Shown here: positions 45,437 to 55,682 of the stretch, piece by piece
Numbering within the stretch: the stretch's first letter is position 1
Layout of the letters: each line of letters starts with the position of its first letter
NCBI RefSeq assembly: GCF_013408305.1
Contig: NZ_JACBZS010000001.1
Location: forward strand, 1,798,001-1,862,000
DNA length: 64,000 nt
Reading direction: 5' to 3'
Source: Naumannella cuiyingiana
Lineage (GTDB): Bacteria; Actinomycetota; Actinomycetes; Propionibacteriales; Propionibacteriaceae
Program-made: the position numbers and the translations under genes
The notes under the pieces: model-generated
What the model was told of the DNA's origin: nothing
Databases searched by the model: none
The model's input: only the letters and a program-made list of their open reading frames with translations

Positions 45437-46210
45437 ATGAGCAATGACGCATCAGCACAACATCCCAAGGTCGCCATCGTCACCGGCGGCGCCCGTGGCA
45501 TCGGCGCAGGCGTGGCCAAGCGCCTGGCCGCCGACGGAAACGCCGTAGCGATCTTCGATCTGGAGACCGAGGCCGCAGCGCAGACCGTCGCCGAGATCGA
45601 GGCCGCCGGCGGGAAGGCGCTCGCTCTGGGCGTCGACGTGTCCGACGAGCAGCAGGTCGGCGACGCGGTGACCAAGGTCGCAGAAGAGCTCGGGCCGCCC
45701 GTGATCGTGGTCAACAACGCTGGTCTGCTTCGCGACAATCTGATCTTCAAGATGTCCGTCGACGACTGGGACACGGTGATGAATGTGCACCTGCGCGGAG
45801 CGTTCCTGACCACGCGGGCGGCGCAGAAGTACATGGTGGACAACAAGTTCGGCCGGGTGATCAACCTGTCGTCGACCTCGGCGCTGGGCAACCGCGGTCA
45901 GGTCAACTATGCGGCCGCCAAGGCGGGTATGCAGGGCTTCACCAAGACTCTGGCCTTCGAGCTGGGCAAGTTCGGGGTGACCGCGAATGCCATTGCCCCG
46001 GGCCTGATCGAGACCGATATGACCAGGCAGACGGCGGAGCGCGTCGGCGTACCGTACGACGAGTACGTCGCCGCCGCGGCCAAGGGCATCCCGGTGCAGC
46101 GCACGGGCAAGCCCGAGGACATCGCCGCCCTCGCCTCCTTCTTCGCCAGCGACGAGGCCGGCTTCGTCAGCGGCCAGGTCGTCTACGTCGCGGGCGGCCC
46201 GAAGGCCTGA
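45437..46210 (+). CDS. SDR oxidoreductase, FabG-like
   Basis: 257 residues. TGGARGIGAGVAKRL cofactor loop, acidic FDLETEAA after strand 2 (favouring NAD(H)), NNAG, INLSSTSALGN and YAAAKAGMQGF catalytic motifs, and PGLIETDMT. Typical of 3-oxoacyl-ACP/CoA reductases and hydroxyacyl-CoA dehydrogenases. It precedes an esterase by 10 bp, possibly co-transcribed. The operator-like repeat and close -10 imply a nearly leaderless, regulated transcript. Confidence 0.85.
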   Translation: MSNDASAQHPKVAIVTGGARGIGAGVAKRLAADGNAVAIFDLETEAAAQTVAEIEAAGGKALALGVDVSDEQQVGDAVTKVAEELGPPVIVVNNAGLLRDNLIFKMSVDDWDTVMNVHLRGAFLTTRAAQKYMVDNKFGRVINLSSTSALGNRGQVNYAAAKAGMQGFTKTLAFELGKFGVTANAIAPGLIETDMTRQTAERVGVPYDEYVAAAAKGIPVQRTGKPEDIAALASFFASDEAGFVSGQVVYVAGGPKA

Positions 46211-46220
46211 ACCGACCCCG

Positions 46221-47327
46221 GTGGATGATCAGGCCGCATTCCTGGCGGCGGTCGGCATCGCCGGCGACGCCGGGCTGCCCACGGTGGAGCGGCCCCGTCT
46301 TGCCGCGCCCGCGGCACCGGGGCCGCGTACCCGTTGGCTGGCAGAGGTACGCCGGGCGCGGGCGATGGCCAATGCCGCGGCCGTGCGTGCCGCGGAGCAA
46401 CTAGGCCCGCGGCTGGCCGGGCTGCCCGGTGATCACGGTGGACCGCTGTATCCGGGTGGCGGCGGCGAGGTGATCGTCGAGAGCGAGGAGTTCGGCGTAC
46501 CCACCGACGCTCGCTGGCCCGACGACGGGTTGGCCGCCGCGGTCGCGGCACCCATCGATCCGGTGGTGCCCCATCCCGATGCGGTACGCGACACGATCGC
46601 CGCCACGCTGTTCCGGCCCGCGGAGCCGCACGGCGCGCTGATCATGGTGCACGGCGGGGGCTGGTGGATGGGCGACGGCCGGGCGCGCGAACGACTCGGC
46701 GCGGAGCAGGCGCGGGCGATCGCCGCCGGCGCGGGCTGGGCGGTCCTCGACATCGACGTCCGACTGGCGCCGGAACATCCCTATCCGCTGCCGGTGTTCG
46801 ACGTGTTGGCGGCCCTCGACCGGGTGGCCGGGCGCGACGATCTCGGCCCGCGCGTCGCGCTGCTGGGCATCTCCTCCGGCGCCCACACGGTCGCCGTCGC
46901 CACCCTGATGGCCGCCCATCAGGGGCGTCGGGTGGACGGCCAGGCACTGATCGTGCCATCGCTGGACCTCGCCACCCTCGGCCCTGCCAACAATGCCGAC
47001 GACGCCGCGCGGGAGGCCCGATGGGACCAGTTGCAGGGAGTCTTCGGGTTGCCGACCCCCGAGCAGGCGCGCGAACTCGTCGGCATCTCCCCGCTGGCCT
47101 CGCCGGTCCTGATCGATCCGCGACTGGCGCGGGTCGCGCCGCCGACCATGATCGCGACCGGCGAGTACGACGAGGCCGTCGTCGGCGGCGAGGCCTATGC
47201 CGCCGAGCTGGCCGGCGCGGGCGTGCCGGTGCTGGCGGGCAGCTATGTCCGCAGTCACACCCTGTCCACTCCCGCAGAGTCCCGCCGCCTGCACACCGAC
47301 CTGGCGCGCTGGCTCAACACCTTGTGA
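46221..47327 (+). CDS. HSL-type alpha/beta hydrolase (esterase/lipase)
   Basis: 368 residues from a GTG. Oxyanion motif MVHGGGWWMGDG (HGGGW), nucleophile elbow LLGISSGAH and VRLAPEHPYPLP mark the hormone-sensitive-lipase family; the Asp is in TGEYDEAVVGG and the His in VRSHTLS. Cytosolic. The first 100 residues are an Ala/Arg-rich cap. Follows the FabG-like gene by 10 bp; a shared role in acyl or ester breakdown is possible. Confidence 0.85.
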   Translation: MDDQAAFLAAVGIAGDAGLPTVERPRLAAPAAPGPRTRWLAEVRRARAMANAAAVRAAEQLGPRLAGLPGDHGGPLYPGGGGEVIVESEEFGVPTDARWPDDGLAAAVAAPIDPVVPHPDAVRDTIAATLFRPAEPHGALIMVHGGGWWMGDGRARERLGAEQARAIAAGAGWAVLDIDVRLAPEHPYPLPVFDVLAALDRVAGRDDLGPRVALLGISSGAHTVAVATLMAAHQGRRVDGQALIVPSLDLATLGPANNADDAAREARWDQLQGVFGLPTPEQARELVGISPLASPVLIDPRLARVAPPTMIATGEYDEAVVGGEAYAAELAGAGVPVLAGSYVRSHTLSTPAESRRLHTDLARWLNTL

Positions 47328-47349
47328 GGCCGCGTCGGCGGCGACAGCG

Positions 47350-48123
47350 TCACGCCTCGTGGTTGTACTGGGACAGCCCGGCGTCGGCGGTGACCGTGGT
47401 CGCGGTCAGATAGCTCGCGCGATCGCTGAGCAGGAACGCGACCAGCTCGCCGATCTCGTCGGGCTCGCCGACGCGACCGAGCGGAATGGTCGCGTTCGCA
47501 CGCTCGACATTGCCGGGATCGGCCAGCCACGGCTCGTTCAGCCGAGTCCGGATCGCGCCGGGTGCGACGTTGATCATCCGGATGCCGTGCGGACCGAGTT
47601 CGAGTGCGGCATTGCGCGTCAGCATGCGCACGCCACCCTTGGCGATGCAATAGGGGGTGTTGTCCGGCATCGGCCAGTCCTCGTGCACCGACGAGGTGGT
47701 GATGATCACGCCTCCGCCGCCCTGCTCGATGAATCGGCGAGCCGCGAGCTGGGCACCGATCACCGGTCCGCGCAGATTCACCGCAAGAACGCGATCAAGA
47801 TCATCGTCGGTCATCTCGAGCAACGTGCCGGGTCCGGCGATGCCCGCATTGGAGACCCACCCGTCGAGTCGGTGCCAGGTCTCGATCGCGGTGGCCAGCA
47901 GGTTCTCCTGGTCGTCGCGACGGCTGACATCGCAGCGCACGGCGACGGCCTCGCCACCGAGCTCGTCGACCTCGGCCAGCAGCCCCTCGGTGGTGTCGTC
48001 GAGCAGGTTGTCCCCGATCACGATCCGCGCGCCCTGCCGCGCGCAGGCCCGGACGATGCCGGCCCCGATCCCGGCATTGCCGCCCGTCACCACGATCACG
48101 CGTTGGTTCAGTTCCACGAACAA
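47350..48123 (-). CDS. SDR oxidoreductase
   Basis: 257 residues. VTGGNAGIGAGIVRACA loop, IGDNLLDD acidic turn (NAD(H) preference), SNAG, IITTSSVHEDWP and YCIAKGGVRML (the YxxxK tyrosine), C-terminal TADAGLSQYNHEA. Glucose-1-dehydrogenase-like by pattern, substrate unknown. Tail to tail with the esterase. Confidence 0.85.
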   Translation of the reverse strand: MFVELNQRVIVVTGGNAGIGAGIVRACARQGARIVIGDNLLDDTTEGLLAEVDELGGEAVAVRCDVSRRDDQENLLATAIETWHRLDGWVSNAGIAGPGTLLEMTDDDLDRVLAVNLRGPVIGAQLAARRFIEQGGGGVIITTSSVHEDWPMPDNTPYCIAKGGVRMLTRNAALELGPHGIRMINVAPGAIRTRLNEPWLADPGNVERANATIPLGRVGEPDEIGELVAFLLSDRASYLTATTVTADAGLSQYNHEA

Positions 48124-48157
48124 AGTGTGGCAGGCGGTGTCGCCCGGCTGTCGGAAC

Positions 48158-49291
48158 TCAGAGCAGAGGTCGAGCCAGGGGCACCCCGGGCCGATAGGCC
48201 AGGTGCAGGTGGTTCGGCGCGTCCAGCACGGTCAGGTACGCGGGGTCGCCGACCCGGATCCGGCCGAGGTCGTCACGACGCAGGGCGAGCGCGCCGCCGC
48301 GGGTCGCGGCCCACAGGGCCTCGGTCGGCGTGAGGCCCATCTCGCGTACCGCCATCGCGATCATGAACGGCATCGAGGTCGAATAGCAGGTGCCCGGATT
48401 GCAGTCGGTCGCCAGGGCGATCGTGACCCCGGCATCCAGCAGGCGCCGCGCGTCCGGATAGGGCGAGCGGGTGGAGAACTCCACCCCCGGCAGCAGCGTC
48501 GCGACCGTGCTCGATCCCGCCAGGGCATCGACATCGGCGTCGTCGAGGAAGGTGCAGTGATCGACGCTGGCGGCGCCCAGCTCGACGGCGAGGCGGACAC
48601 CGGGCCCCGGGCCGAGCTGGTTGCCGTGCACGCGCAGCTCCAGCCCCGCGTCCCGGCCGGCCGTCAGGATCGCGCGGGACTCCTCGCCGTCGAAGGCGTG
48701 CGGGCTGTTCGGCTCGCAGAACACGTCGATCCAGCGGGCATGGGGAGCGGCGCGCTCGAGCATCGGCCCGCGCACCAGATCCAGATAGCCCGCGCGGTCA
48801 CCGGCGTACTCCGCGGGGACGACGTGCGCGCCGAGGAACGTCGTCTCGGTGGTGAACTCCGCGGCGATCCGTAGCGCGCGGACCTCGTCGGGAGTGTTCA
48901 GGCCATAGCCGGACTTGATCTCGATCACCCCGGTGCCCTGCGCCCGCAGCTCGGCGACACGGGCGGCGACGAGCTCGCGCAGGCGGTCGTCATCGGCCGA
49001 GCGGGTCGCCTCGACCGTCGTCGCGATACCGCCGCCGTCATAGCGTCTCCCCGTCATCCGCGCGGCGAACTCCGCGGAGCGGTCGCCGTCGAAGACCAGA
49101 TGGCTGTGCGAATCCACGAAGGCCGGAAGCACCGTCCCGTCGGCGTCGATCCTGGAATCGGCGGGCGGGGCGTCGGCCGCCGGGCCGATCCAGGCCACGA
49201 TCCCCTCGGAGACGATCAGCGCCGGGTCGGCCGGCGCGGGCTGGTCATTGGTGATCAACTCGGTGATGCCCGTGATCAGGGTTGCGCTCAT
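48158..49291 (-). CDS. hutI: Imidazolonepropionase
   Basis: 377 residues of the amidohydrolase superfamily. Metal site [15 protein letters not shown], then [31 protein letters not shown] and [11 protein letters not shown], all HutI blocks. Hydrolyses 4-imidazolone-5-propionate to N-formimino-L-glutamate, step three of histidine breakdown. Last gene of the hut operon; its start overlaps hutF by 4 bp. Confidence 0.94.
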   Translation of the reverse strand: MSATLITGITELITNDQPAPADPALIVSEGIVAWIGPAADAPPADSRIDADGTVLPAFVDSHSHLVFDGDRSAEFAARMTGRRYDGGGIATTVEATRSADDDRLRELVAARVAELRAQGTGVIEIKSGYGLNTPDEVRALRIAAEFTTETTFLGAHVVPAEYAGDRAGYLDLVRGPMLERAAPHARWIDVFCEPNSPHAFDGEESRAILTAGRDAGLELRVHGNQLGPGPGVRLAVELGAASVDHCTFLDDADVDALAGSSTVATLLPGVEFSTRSPYPDARRLLDAGVTIALATDCNPGTCYSTSMPFMIAMAVREMGLTPTEALWAATRGGALALRRDDLGRIRVGDPAYLTVLDAPNHLHLAYRPGVPLARPLL

Positions 49292-50460
49292 CGTAGGTCT
49301 CCGATCGCGTCGTGCAGCAGCTTGCCGATATCGCCGAGCCGGTGCTCGCCGTTCCCGACGATCGTCTCGCCGAGGCAGACCACCTCGCGCACGTCCGCCG
49401 CCGACGCCGACATGATCATCTGTTCGGGCTCCGATCCGGCGGTGCGCGGGCTGGCATCGTCGATGATCACCCGGTCGTCGACTGTTCCCGGATCCCAGCC
49501 CAGGGCGCGCCAGCCGTTCGTGGTGCCGATGGTGATCAGCGCTTCGGGGGAGAAGTTGCCGCGCCGGCCCGACGCCAGCCGCTCGTCGAGCTCGACCGCG
49601 CGTACCTCCTCGAACGGGTCGACGATCGCGTGCTGGTCGGAACCGACCGCCAGCGCCGCGCCGGCGTCGGCCAGCCGCCGGGCCGGCCCGATGCCGTCGG
49701 CGAGATCGCGTTCGGTGGTCGGGCAGAATGCGGCGGTCGCGCCGGCCCGCCCGAGCAGCGCGATGTCGTCATCGGTCAGGTGGGTGGCGTGTACCGCGGT
49801 CAGCCGCGAGTCGAGCAGCCCGCAGTCGGCGAGCAATCGGGTGGGGGTACGCCCGTAGCGCGCCACGCAGGCGGCATTCTCCGCGGGCTGTTCGGACAGA
49901 TGCAGATGGATTGGCAGCTCGCGGCCGGCCAGGGTCTCGGCGATCCGGATCAGCGCGGCCTCGGGCACCGCGCGTACCGAATGGATCGCCACCCCCAGCC
50001 GGACATGATCACCCCAGTCCGGCCGATCCAGCGCGCGCTCCAGCCAGGCATCGACCGAGCCGTCGGAGAAGCGCATCTGATGATCATCGAGCGCGAGGTG
50101 TCCGTGCGAGTCCAGGCCGCCGGCCAGATAGCAGGTGTCGAGCAGCGTGAGCCGGATTCCCGCCTCGCCGGCCGCCGCCGCGAGCGCCGCACCCATGGCA
50201 TTCGGATCGGCATAGCGACGCCCGCCCGGGCGGTGATGGAGGTAGTGGAACTCGCCGACGCCCGTCCAGCCGGCCAGCACCAGCTCGGCGAAGGTCGCGC
50301 GCGCCAGGGCGAAGTAGCGGTCCGGGTCGAGCCGGTCCGCGACGGCGTACATCAGCTTCCGCCAGCTCCAGAAGGTCCCGCCGGCGTCATGGGTACGCCC
50401 CCGCAGGGCTCGGTGGAAGGCGTGGCTGTGGGCATTGGCGAAACCGGGGAACGTGATCAT
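49288..50460 (-). CDS. hutF: Formimidoylglutamate deiminase
   Basis: 390 residues from the ATG at 50460; the frame is open to 51540 but that part is the shadow of the M20 gene. Metal motif [48 protein letters not shown] and VGSDQHA are HutF signatures. Converts N-formimino-Glu to N-formyl-Glu plus ammonia, the deiminase branch of the pathway. The family usually starts with an extra N-terminal strand domain, so this form is slightly short. Overlaps both neighbours by 4 bp. Confidence 0.92.
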   Translation of the reverse strand: MITFPGFANAHSHAFHRALRGRTHDAGGTFWSWRKLMYAVADRLDPDRYFALARATFAELVLAGWTGVGEFHYLHHRPGGRRYADPNAMGAALAAAAGEAGIRLTLLDTCYLAGGLDSHGHLALDDHQMRFSDGSVDAWLERALDRPDWGDHVRLGVAIHSVRAVPEAALIRIAETLAGRELPIHLHLSEQPAENAACVARYGRTPTRLLADCGLLDSRLTAVHATHLTDDDIALLGRAGATAAFCPTTERDLADGIGPARRLADAGAALAVGSDQHAIVDPFEEVRAVELDERLASGRRGNFSPEALITIGTTNGWRALGWDPGTVDDRVIIDDASPRTAGSEPEQMIMSASAADVREVVCLGETIVGNGEHRLGDIGKLLHDAIGDLR

Positions 50461-51659
50461 CGCGGGCCGCCGGTCAGGGCGCCGACGGCCCGGGCGAGCG
50501 CCTCGACGCCGGCCAGGCAGTCGTCGCGTTCGGCGTGCTCGGCCGGCGAGTGGGAGACGCCGGTCGGGTTGCGAACGAAGATCATCGACGTCGGGATCCC
50601 GTGCGCGGCGAGGATCCCGGCGTCGTGCCCCGCGCCCGTGCCGAGCACCGGCGCGTCGAGCAGGTCGGCCAGTTTGCCGGTCAGCGCGGTGTCGAACCGG
50701 GTGGTCGGCGTCCACGACTCGCGGGTGAGCGTGGCCTCCCGGCGCGCGGCAGCCTCCGCGATCGCGGCGACGCAGGCGGTCACCGCCGCCTCGTCGGCGC
50801 CGCGGACATCGAGCCAGCCGGTGACCCGGGACGGGATGGCGTTCACGCCGTTGGGCTCGACCCGGACCTTGCCCATGGTCGCGACCACGCCGTGCCCGGC
50901 CGCCACTCGCCGGGCGTCGAGCACGGTCTCGGCGTACCCGAGCATCGCGTCGTGCCGGTCGGCGAGGGCGGTGGTGCCGGCGTGATTCGCCTCGCCCACG
51001 AACTCGAGCCGCCATCGGCCGTGTGGCCAGATGTCGCTGCCGATCCCGATCGGTACGCCGTGCTCGACCAGGCCCTTGCCCTGTTCGACGTGCAACTCGA
51101 CGAACCGGTCGACCAGGCCGAGCAGGTCGGGATCGGCGCCGAGCGCGTCCGGGTTGCGCCCCGCGGTGCGCCAGGCCTCGGCAAGGGTGATCCCGTCGCC
51201 ATCGCGCAGACCCCGTGCGCGGTCGGCGTCGAGCTGGCCGGTGAGGATCCGCGAGCCCGCGCAGGCGATGCCGAACCGGGCGCCCTCCTCGTCGGCGAAG
51301 TTGATCACCGCGATGGGCCGGTCCGGGGTGTGACCGGCCGCGCGCAGCGCATCGACGGCGGCGAGCGAGCTGACCACGCCGAGCGGGCCGTCGAACGCAC
51401 CACCGTCCGGCACCGAGTCCAGGTGCGAGCCGATCGCCAGCGCGCCGCCGCGGGTCGCGTCGCCCCACCACGCCCACTGGTTCCCGGCGCGGTCCTCGGT
51501 GAGGTCGAGCCCGTGGCGCGCGGCCTCGCCGGCGAACCATTCACGCAGGGTGTGGTCCTCCCGCGTCCACGCATAGCGCCGGTAGCCGCCGGTGCCGGCC
51601 CGCCCGATCGGCGCGAGGTCGGCCCAGGCGGCATCGAATGCCGCGACCGGATCGCTCAT
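50457..51659 (-). CDS. M20 amidohydrolase (AllC-like) in the hut operon
   Basis: 400 residues. Metal ligands in AIGSHLDSVPDGGAFDGPLG and NFADEEGARFG, HVEQGKGL, and a C-terminal GHDAGILA. By family it resembles allantoate amidohydrolase/N-carbamoyl-amino-acid hydrolase. Its place between hutF and the permease, with no hutG in the window, suggests it hydrolyses N-formyl-L-glutamate to glutamate and formate. The same gene order is known in Streptomyces hut clusters. Function by context, not by direct evidence. Confidence 0.8.
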   Translation of the reverse strand: MSDPVAAFDAAWADLAPIGRAGTGGYRRYAWTREDHTLREWFAGEAARHGLDLTEDRAGNQWAWWGDATRGGALAIGSHLDSVPDGGAFDGPLGVVSSLAAVDALRAAGHTPDRPIAVINFADEEGARFGIACAGSRILTGQLDADRARGLRDGDGITLAEAWRTAGRNPDALGADPDLLGLVDRFVELHVEQGKGLVEHGVPIGIGSDIWPHGRWRLEFVGEANHAGTTALADRHDAMLGYAETVLDARRVAAGHGVVATMGKVRVEPNGVNAIPSRVTGWLDVRGADEAAVTACVAAIAEAAARREATLTRESWTPTTRFDTALTGKLADLLDAPVLGTGAGHDAGILAAHGIPTSMIFVRNPTGVSHSPAEHAERDDCLAGVEALARAVGALTGGPR

Positions 51660-53080
51660 CGCTCCGCCTCGGCCGGCCGGATCAGCTCATCCGGCCAGCG
51701 GCGCTGTGCGCGCGCGATCGGCCAGTAGACGAGGCCGGTGATCACCAGGCCGACGATCCAGGAGATGTCCGCGCCGCCGAGGGCCGTGGCCACCGGCCCG
51801 GTGTAGAGCGCCTGGGACAGGAACGGGATCTGCACGACGATGCCGAGCAGATAGCAACCGAGCGCAGGCCAGTTCACCGCGCCGTACCGCCCGGCGGGGT
51901 CGTACAGCGCCGGGATGTCGACCCGCTCGCGCGAGACCAGGTAGTAGTCGACGAGGTTGATCGCGCTCCACGGCGTGAACACCATCAACAACACCAGCAC
52001 GAAGTTCTTGAACAGGTTGATGAAGTCGCTGCTCGCGCCGATCGCGATGATCACCGAGACGGCGATGAAGCCGACGATGTAGCCCGCGCGCGCCACCGGC
52101 GAGATGCGGGCCTCACGGCGTACCGCGGAGACCGTCGTCAGCATCGTCATCGCGCCGCCGTAGGCGTTCAGCGTGTTCACGGTCAGCTTGCCGACGACGA
52201 TCACCAGGTAGATGGCCAGCGCGATCAGCCCGCCGCCGGCGATCTCGCCGACGAAGCCGACCTGGTTCTTGGTGAACGCCGAGCCGCCGGCCGCGGCCGG
52301 GATCGCGGCGATCAACGCGCCGAGGGTCATCGAGATCATCGAGCCGATCACCGAACCGCCCAGGGTGAACCAGAAGGTGGACCGCGGCGAGGTGTCGCGG
52401 GGCAGGTAGCGCGAGTAGTCGGCCACATAGGGCCCGAAGGTGAGCTGCCAGCCCGCGCCGAGCGCGACGGCGAGCAGGAACGTCGACCACTCGAACGGCT
52501 TGGTGCCGAGGTAGGCCGCTGCGTTGTGGGTGCCGAGCAGTTGGTACGCCAGCCAGGCCAGCCCGAGCAGGCCGAGCACGGTGGCGACACGACCCAGGCG
52601 GTGGATCCAGCGGTAGCCGACGATGGCCGCGACCGCGGTCAGCGCGCCGAAGATCACGATGCCGATCCAGGGCTGCGACACCCCGATGATCAGGTTGATC
52701 GCCTGGCCGGTGAGCACCGTGCCGGTGGCGGCAAAGCCCAGGTACATGATCACCACCAGGACCAGCGGCACGATCGCCCCGATCACCCCGAACTGCGCGC
52801 GGGAGCTGATCATCTGCGGCAGCCCGAGCCGCGGCCCCTGCGCTGAGTGCAGGGCCATCACCGCGCCGCCGAGCAGGTTGCCGACCAGCAGGCCGGCGAT
52901 CGCCCAGGCGGGGTCGGCGCCGAACACCACCGCGAGCGCGCCGTCGACGATCGCGGTGATCTGCAGGTTCGCCCCGCACCACAGCGTGAACTGGCTGAAC
53001 GGGTGGCCGTGCCGCTCCGAATCCGGCACGACGTCGATGCTGCGCCGCTCGACGATCGCCGTGCTTGCCTGATCGCTCAC
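51656..53080 (-). CDS. NCS1-family permease (cytosine/purine permease-like)
   Basis: 474 residues, about 12 TM segments. The first helix region FTLWCGANLQITAIVDGAL and the loop GPRLGLPQMISSRAQFG are NCS1 signatures, and FGPYVADYSRYLP follows in TM5-6. Coupled to hutU (2-bp gap) and overlapping the M20 gene, so it likely imports histidine, urocanate or another imidazole rather than a nucleobase. Confidence 0.85.
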   Translation of the reverse strand: MSDQASTAIVERRSIDVVPDSERHGHPFSQFTLWCGANLQITAIVDGALAVVFGADPAWAIAGLLVGNLLGGAVMALHSAQGPRLGLPQMISSRAQFGVIGAIVPLVLVVIMYLGFAATGTVLTGQAINLIIGVSQPWIGIVIFGALTAVAAIVGYRWIHRLGRVATVLGLLGLAWLAYQLLGTHNAAAYLGTKPFEWSTFLLAVALGAGWQLTFGPYVADYSRYLPRDTSPRSTFWFTLGGSVIGSMISMTLGALIAAIPAAAGGSAFTKNQVGFVGEIAGGGLIALAIYLVIVVGKLTVNTLNAYGGAMTMLTTVSAVRREARISPVARAGYIVGFIAVSVIIAIGASSDFINLFKNFVLVLLMVFTPWSAINLVDYYLVSRERVDIPALYDPAGRYGAVNWPALGCYLLGIVVQIPFLSQALYTGPVATALGGADISWIVGLVITGLVYWPIARAQRRWPDELIRPAEAER

Positions 53081-53082
53081 TG

Positions 53083-54738
53083 CTACTCCTCGTTCATGGG
53101 GACACGGACGCCGCGCTGGTGGGCAACTTCGCGGGCGGCCGGGTAGCCGGCGTCCACGTGTCGGATCACTCCCATCCCGGGATCGTTGCTGAGCACCCGG
53201 GCGAGCTTCTCCGCGGCCAGCTCGGTGCCGTCCGCGAGCGATACCTGGCCGGCGTGGATGGACCGGCCGATGCCGACCCCGCCGCCGTGGTGCAGCGACA
53301 CCCAGGACGCGCCGGAGGCGGTATTGATCATGGCATTGAGCAGCGGCCAGTCGGCGATGGCGTCGGACCCGTCGGCCATCGACTCGGTCTCGCGGTAGGG
53401 GCTGGCGACCGATCCGCAGTCGAGATGATCACGCCCGATCACGACCGGCGCGCTGATCTCGCCCGAGGCGACCAACTCGTTGAAGCGCAGCCCCGCCCGG
53501 TCGCGCTCGCCGTAGCCCAGCCAGCAGATCCGGGCCGGCAATCCCTGGAAGGCGATCCGCTCCTGCGCGCCACGGATCCATTTGTGCAGCCGGTCGTTGT
53601 CGGGAAACAGCTCCAACACTGCGCGGTCGGTCGCGGCGATGTCGGCCGGGTCGCCGGACAGCGCCGCCCAGCGGAAGGGGCCCTTGCCCTCGCAGAACAG
53701 CGGCCGGATGTAGGCCGGCACGAACCCGGGGAACTCGAACGCACGCCCGTAGCCGCCCTGGCGCGCCTCGTCGCGGATCGAGTTGCCGTAGTCGAAGACC
53801 TCGGCCCCGCGGTCGGCGAAGCCGACCATCGCCTCGACGTGGCGGGCCATCGATTCCCGCGCCCGGTCGGTGAACTCCTCGGGCTTCTTGTCGGCGTAGT
53901 CGGCCCAGTCGTCGAGCTCGATCCCCTCCGGCAGATAGGACAGCGGGTCGTGTGCGGAGGTCTGGTCGGTGACGATGTCGATCTCCACCCCGCGCCGCAA
54001 CAACTCCGGGAAGACCTCCGCGGCATTGCCGACCACGCCGACGGACCAGCCGCGCCGCTCGGTCTTCGCGGCCAGCGCCTTGTCGATCGCGGAGTCGAGA
54101 TCATCGGCGATCTCGTCCAGATAGCGGTGATCGACCCGCCGCTGCAGCCGGGAGCGGTCGACATCGACGATCAGGCAGGCGCCCTCGTTCAGGGTCACCG
54201 CCAACGGCTGGGCCCCGCCCATCCCGCCGCAGCCACCGGTCAGGGTGAGGGTGCCGGCGAGCGTACCCCCGAACCGCTTCTCGGCGACCGCCGCGAAGGT
54301 CTCGTAGGTGCCCTGGACGATGCCCTGGGTGCCGATGTAGATCCACGAGCCGGCCGTCATCTGGCCGTACATGGTCAGGCCGAGCTGTTCCAGCCGGCGG
54401 AACTCCGGCCAGTTGGCCCAGTCGGGAACGAGGTTGGAGTTGGCGATCAGCACCCGCGGAGCCCATTCATGGGTACGCATCACGCCGACCGGCCGCCCCG
54501 ACTGGACCAGCATCGTCTCGTCGGGAGCGAGCGTGGTCAGCGTGCGGACCATCGCGTCGAAGGAGCGCCAGTCGCGCGCCGCGCGGCCGGTGCCGCCGTA
54601 GACCACAAGATCATCGGGCCGCTCGGCGACCTCGGGGTCGAGATTGTTCTGCAGCATCCGCAGTGGGGCCTCGGTGGCCCAGGTGCGGGCGGTCAGCGTC
54701 GTACCGCGGGCTGCGCGGACCGGGCGGGCCCCCTCCAT
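53083..54738 (-). CDS. hutU: Urocanate hydratase
   Basis: 551 residues, the usual length. NAD-binding signatures [15 protein letters not shown] and [14 protein letters not shown], and the [12 protein letters not shown] block. Adds water to urocanate using tightly bound NAD+, giving imidazolonepropionate. First gene of the operon hutU-permease-M20-hutF-hutI. A palindromic operator lies 77-92 bp before its start. Confidence 0.95.
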   Translation of the reverse strand: MEGARPVRAARGTTLTARTWATEAPLRMLQNNLDPEVAERPDDLVVYGGTGRAARDWRSFDAMVRTLTTLAPDETMLVQSGRPVGVMRTHEWAPRVLIANSNLVPDWANWPEFRRLEQLGLTMYGQMTAGSWIYIGTQGIVQGTYETFAAVAEKRFGGTLAGTLTLTGGCGGMGGAQPLAVTLNEGACLIVDVDRSRLQRRVDHRYLDEIADDLDSAIDKALAAKTERRGWSVGVVGNAAEVFPELLRRGVEIDIVTDQTSAHDPLSYLPEGIELDDWADYADKKPEEFTDRARESMARHVEAMVGFADRGAEVFDYGNSIRDEARQGGYGRAFEFPGFVPAYIRPLFCEGKGPFRWAALSGDPADIAATDRAVLELFPDNDRLHKWIRGAQERIAFQGLPARICWLGYGERDRAGLRFNELVASGEISAPVVIGRDHLDCGSVASPYRETESMADGSDAIADWPLLNAMINTASGASWVSLHHGGGVGIGRSIHAGQVSLADGTELAAEKLARVLSNDPGMGVIRHVDAGYPAAREVAHQRGVRVPMNEE

Positions 54739-54814
54739 GGCGGCATCCTTTCGTCGGGTGCCCCCATTTCACGCCCCGCCCGGCCGTCTGCGCAGCCTGC
54801 TCGCCGCGACCGAT

Positions 54815-54830
54815 GTCTCGTATCCGAGAC
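54815..54830. promoter_or_regulatory. Hut operator upstream of hutU
   Basis: GTCTCG-TATC-CGAGAC, 16 bp. The same arms with GATT in the middle occur before hutH (60177-60192). The pattern TCTC-N6-GAGA resembles the HutR (IclR-type) motif reported for Corynebacterium. Binding by the IclR gene at 61131 is inferred. Confidence 0.75.
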
Positions 54831-54834
54831 CGCC

Positions 54835-55320
54835 TCAGGCGACCAGGTCGTCGATCTGGTTGATCGCGGCAGTCGAACCCTCGACCACGCCCATGTCGAG
54901 CACCTGCTGCAGCGCCTCGGCGCTGGCGTAGGTGCTGACATAGCGCGCCTTCGTGCCCGCCCCGCCCGCGGTGAAGGTGAACCCGTTCTTCGAGACGGGC
55001 AGGTCGGGATTGGGGTTGAAGTCGGCATCGGCGAAACCGTCGTCGAAGGTGAAGCCGTTCGGCTCGTCGACACCGGTGATGTCCCAGTAGCCGGCGAACT
55101 TCTCGCCCTCGGGGCCGGTCATGAAGTAGGTGACCCGGCCGCCCGCGGTGAAGTCGTGATCGACCACGGTGGCGGGGTAGCCCGGCGGGCCCCACACCTT
55201 CTCGAGCTGGCGCGGATCGGCGTACACCTGCCAGATCCGCTCGACCGGCGCGGCGAACTCCGCGTCGATCGTCAGCGTGAGTTGATCAAGATCGGGGGTG
55301 ACATTGGTGACAGGCATCAT
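54835..55320 (-). CDS. AHSA1/SRPBCC-domain protein
   Basis: 161 residues. The SRPBCC (START-like) fold is shown by LTIDAEFAAPVERIWQVYADP, YPATVVDHDFTAGGRVTYFMTGPEG split across the first strands, and a C-terminal helix ALQQVLDMGVVEG. Overlaps the ArsR-type gene by 4 bp; this pair is widespread and probably binds a hydrophobic ligand, with the repressor controlling both. Confidence 0.85.
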   Translation of the reverse strand: MMPVTNVTPDLDQLTLTIDAEFAAPVERIWQVYADPRQLEKVWGPPGYPATVVDHDFTAGGRVTYFMTGPEGEKFAGYWDITGVDEPNGFTFDDGFADADFNPNPDLPVSKNGFTFTAGGAGTKARYVSTYASAEALQQVLDMGVVEGSTAAINQIDDLVA

Positions 55321-55676
55321 CGTTCCTTCGGTTCGGGCTTCTCGGTTGGTTCGGTATCGGTGGTGATCAGTTCATCGATCCGGGAGATCCGGCCGCGCCA
55401 CAGCGATTCCAGGTCGCTGAGCATCGCGCCGACGGACCGCACCGCCGCGACATCGCCGCTGGCCAGGGCCTCTCGGCCCTGGCGGCGCTTGGTGATCAAC
55501 CCGGCGCGTTCCAGCACGGCGACGTGCTTCTGTACCGCGGCGAAGCTCATGTCGTAGCGCGCCGCGAGCGCCGAGACGGAGTGCTCCCCGGCCAGCACCC
55601 GGCGCAGGATGTCGCGTCGGGTCCGGTCGGCGAGCGCATGGAACCAGGCATCCGCCCGGTCCTCATCCTCGGTCAC
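55317..55676 (-). CDS. ArsR-family repressor
   Basis: 119 residues from the GTG at 55676 (VTEDEDRADAWFHALADRTR). HTH with HSVSALAARYDMSFAAVQKH and AGLITKRRQGRE. No cysteine metal site, so of the non-metal SmtB/ArsR branch that pairs with SRPBCC proteins. Its promoter overlaps a perfect 20-bp palindrome and predicts a leaderless mRNA beginning at the GTG. Confidence 0.88.
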   Translation of the reverse strand: MTEDEDRADAWFHALADRTRRDILRRVLAGEHSVSALAARYDMSFAAVQKHVAVLERAGLITKRRQGREALASGDVAAVRSVGAMLSDLESLWRGRISRIDELITTDTEPTEKPEPKER

Positions 55677-55682
55677 AGAACG

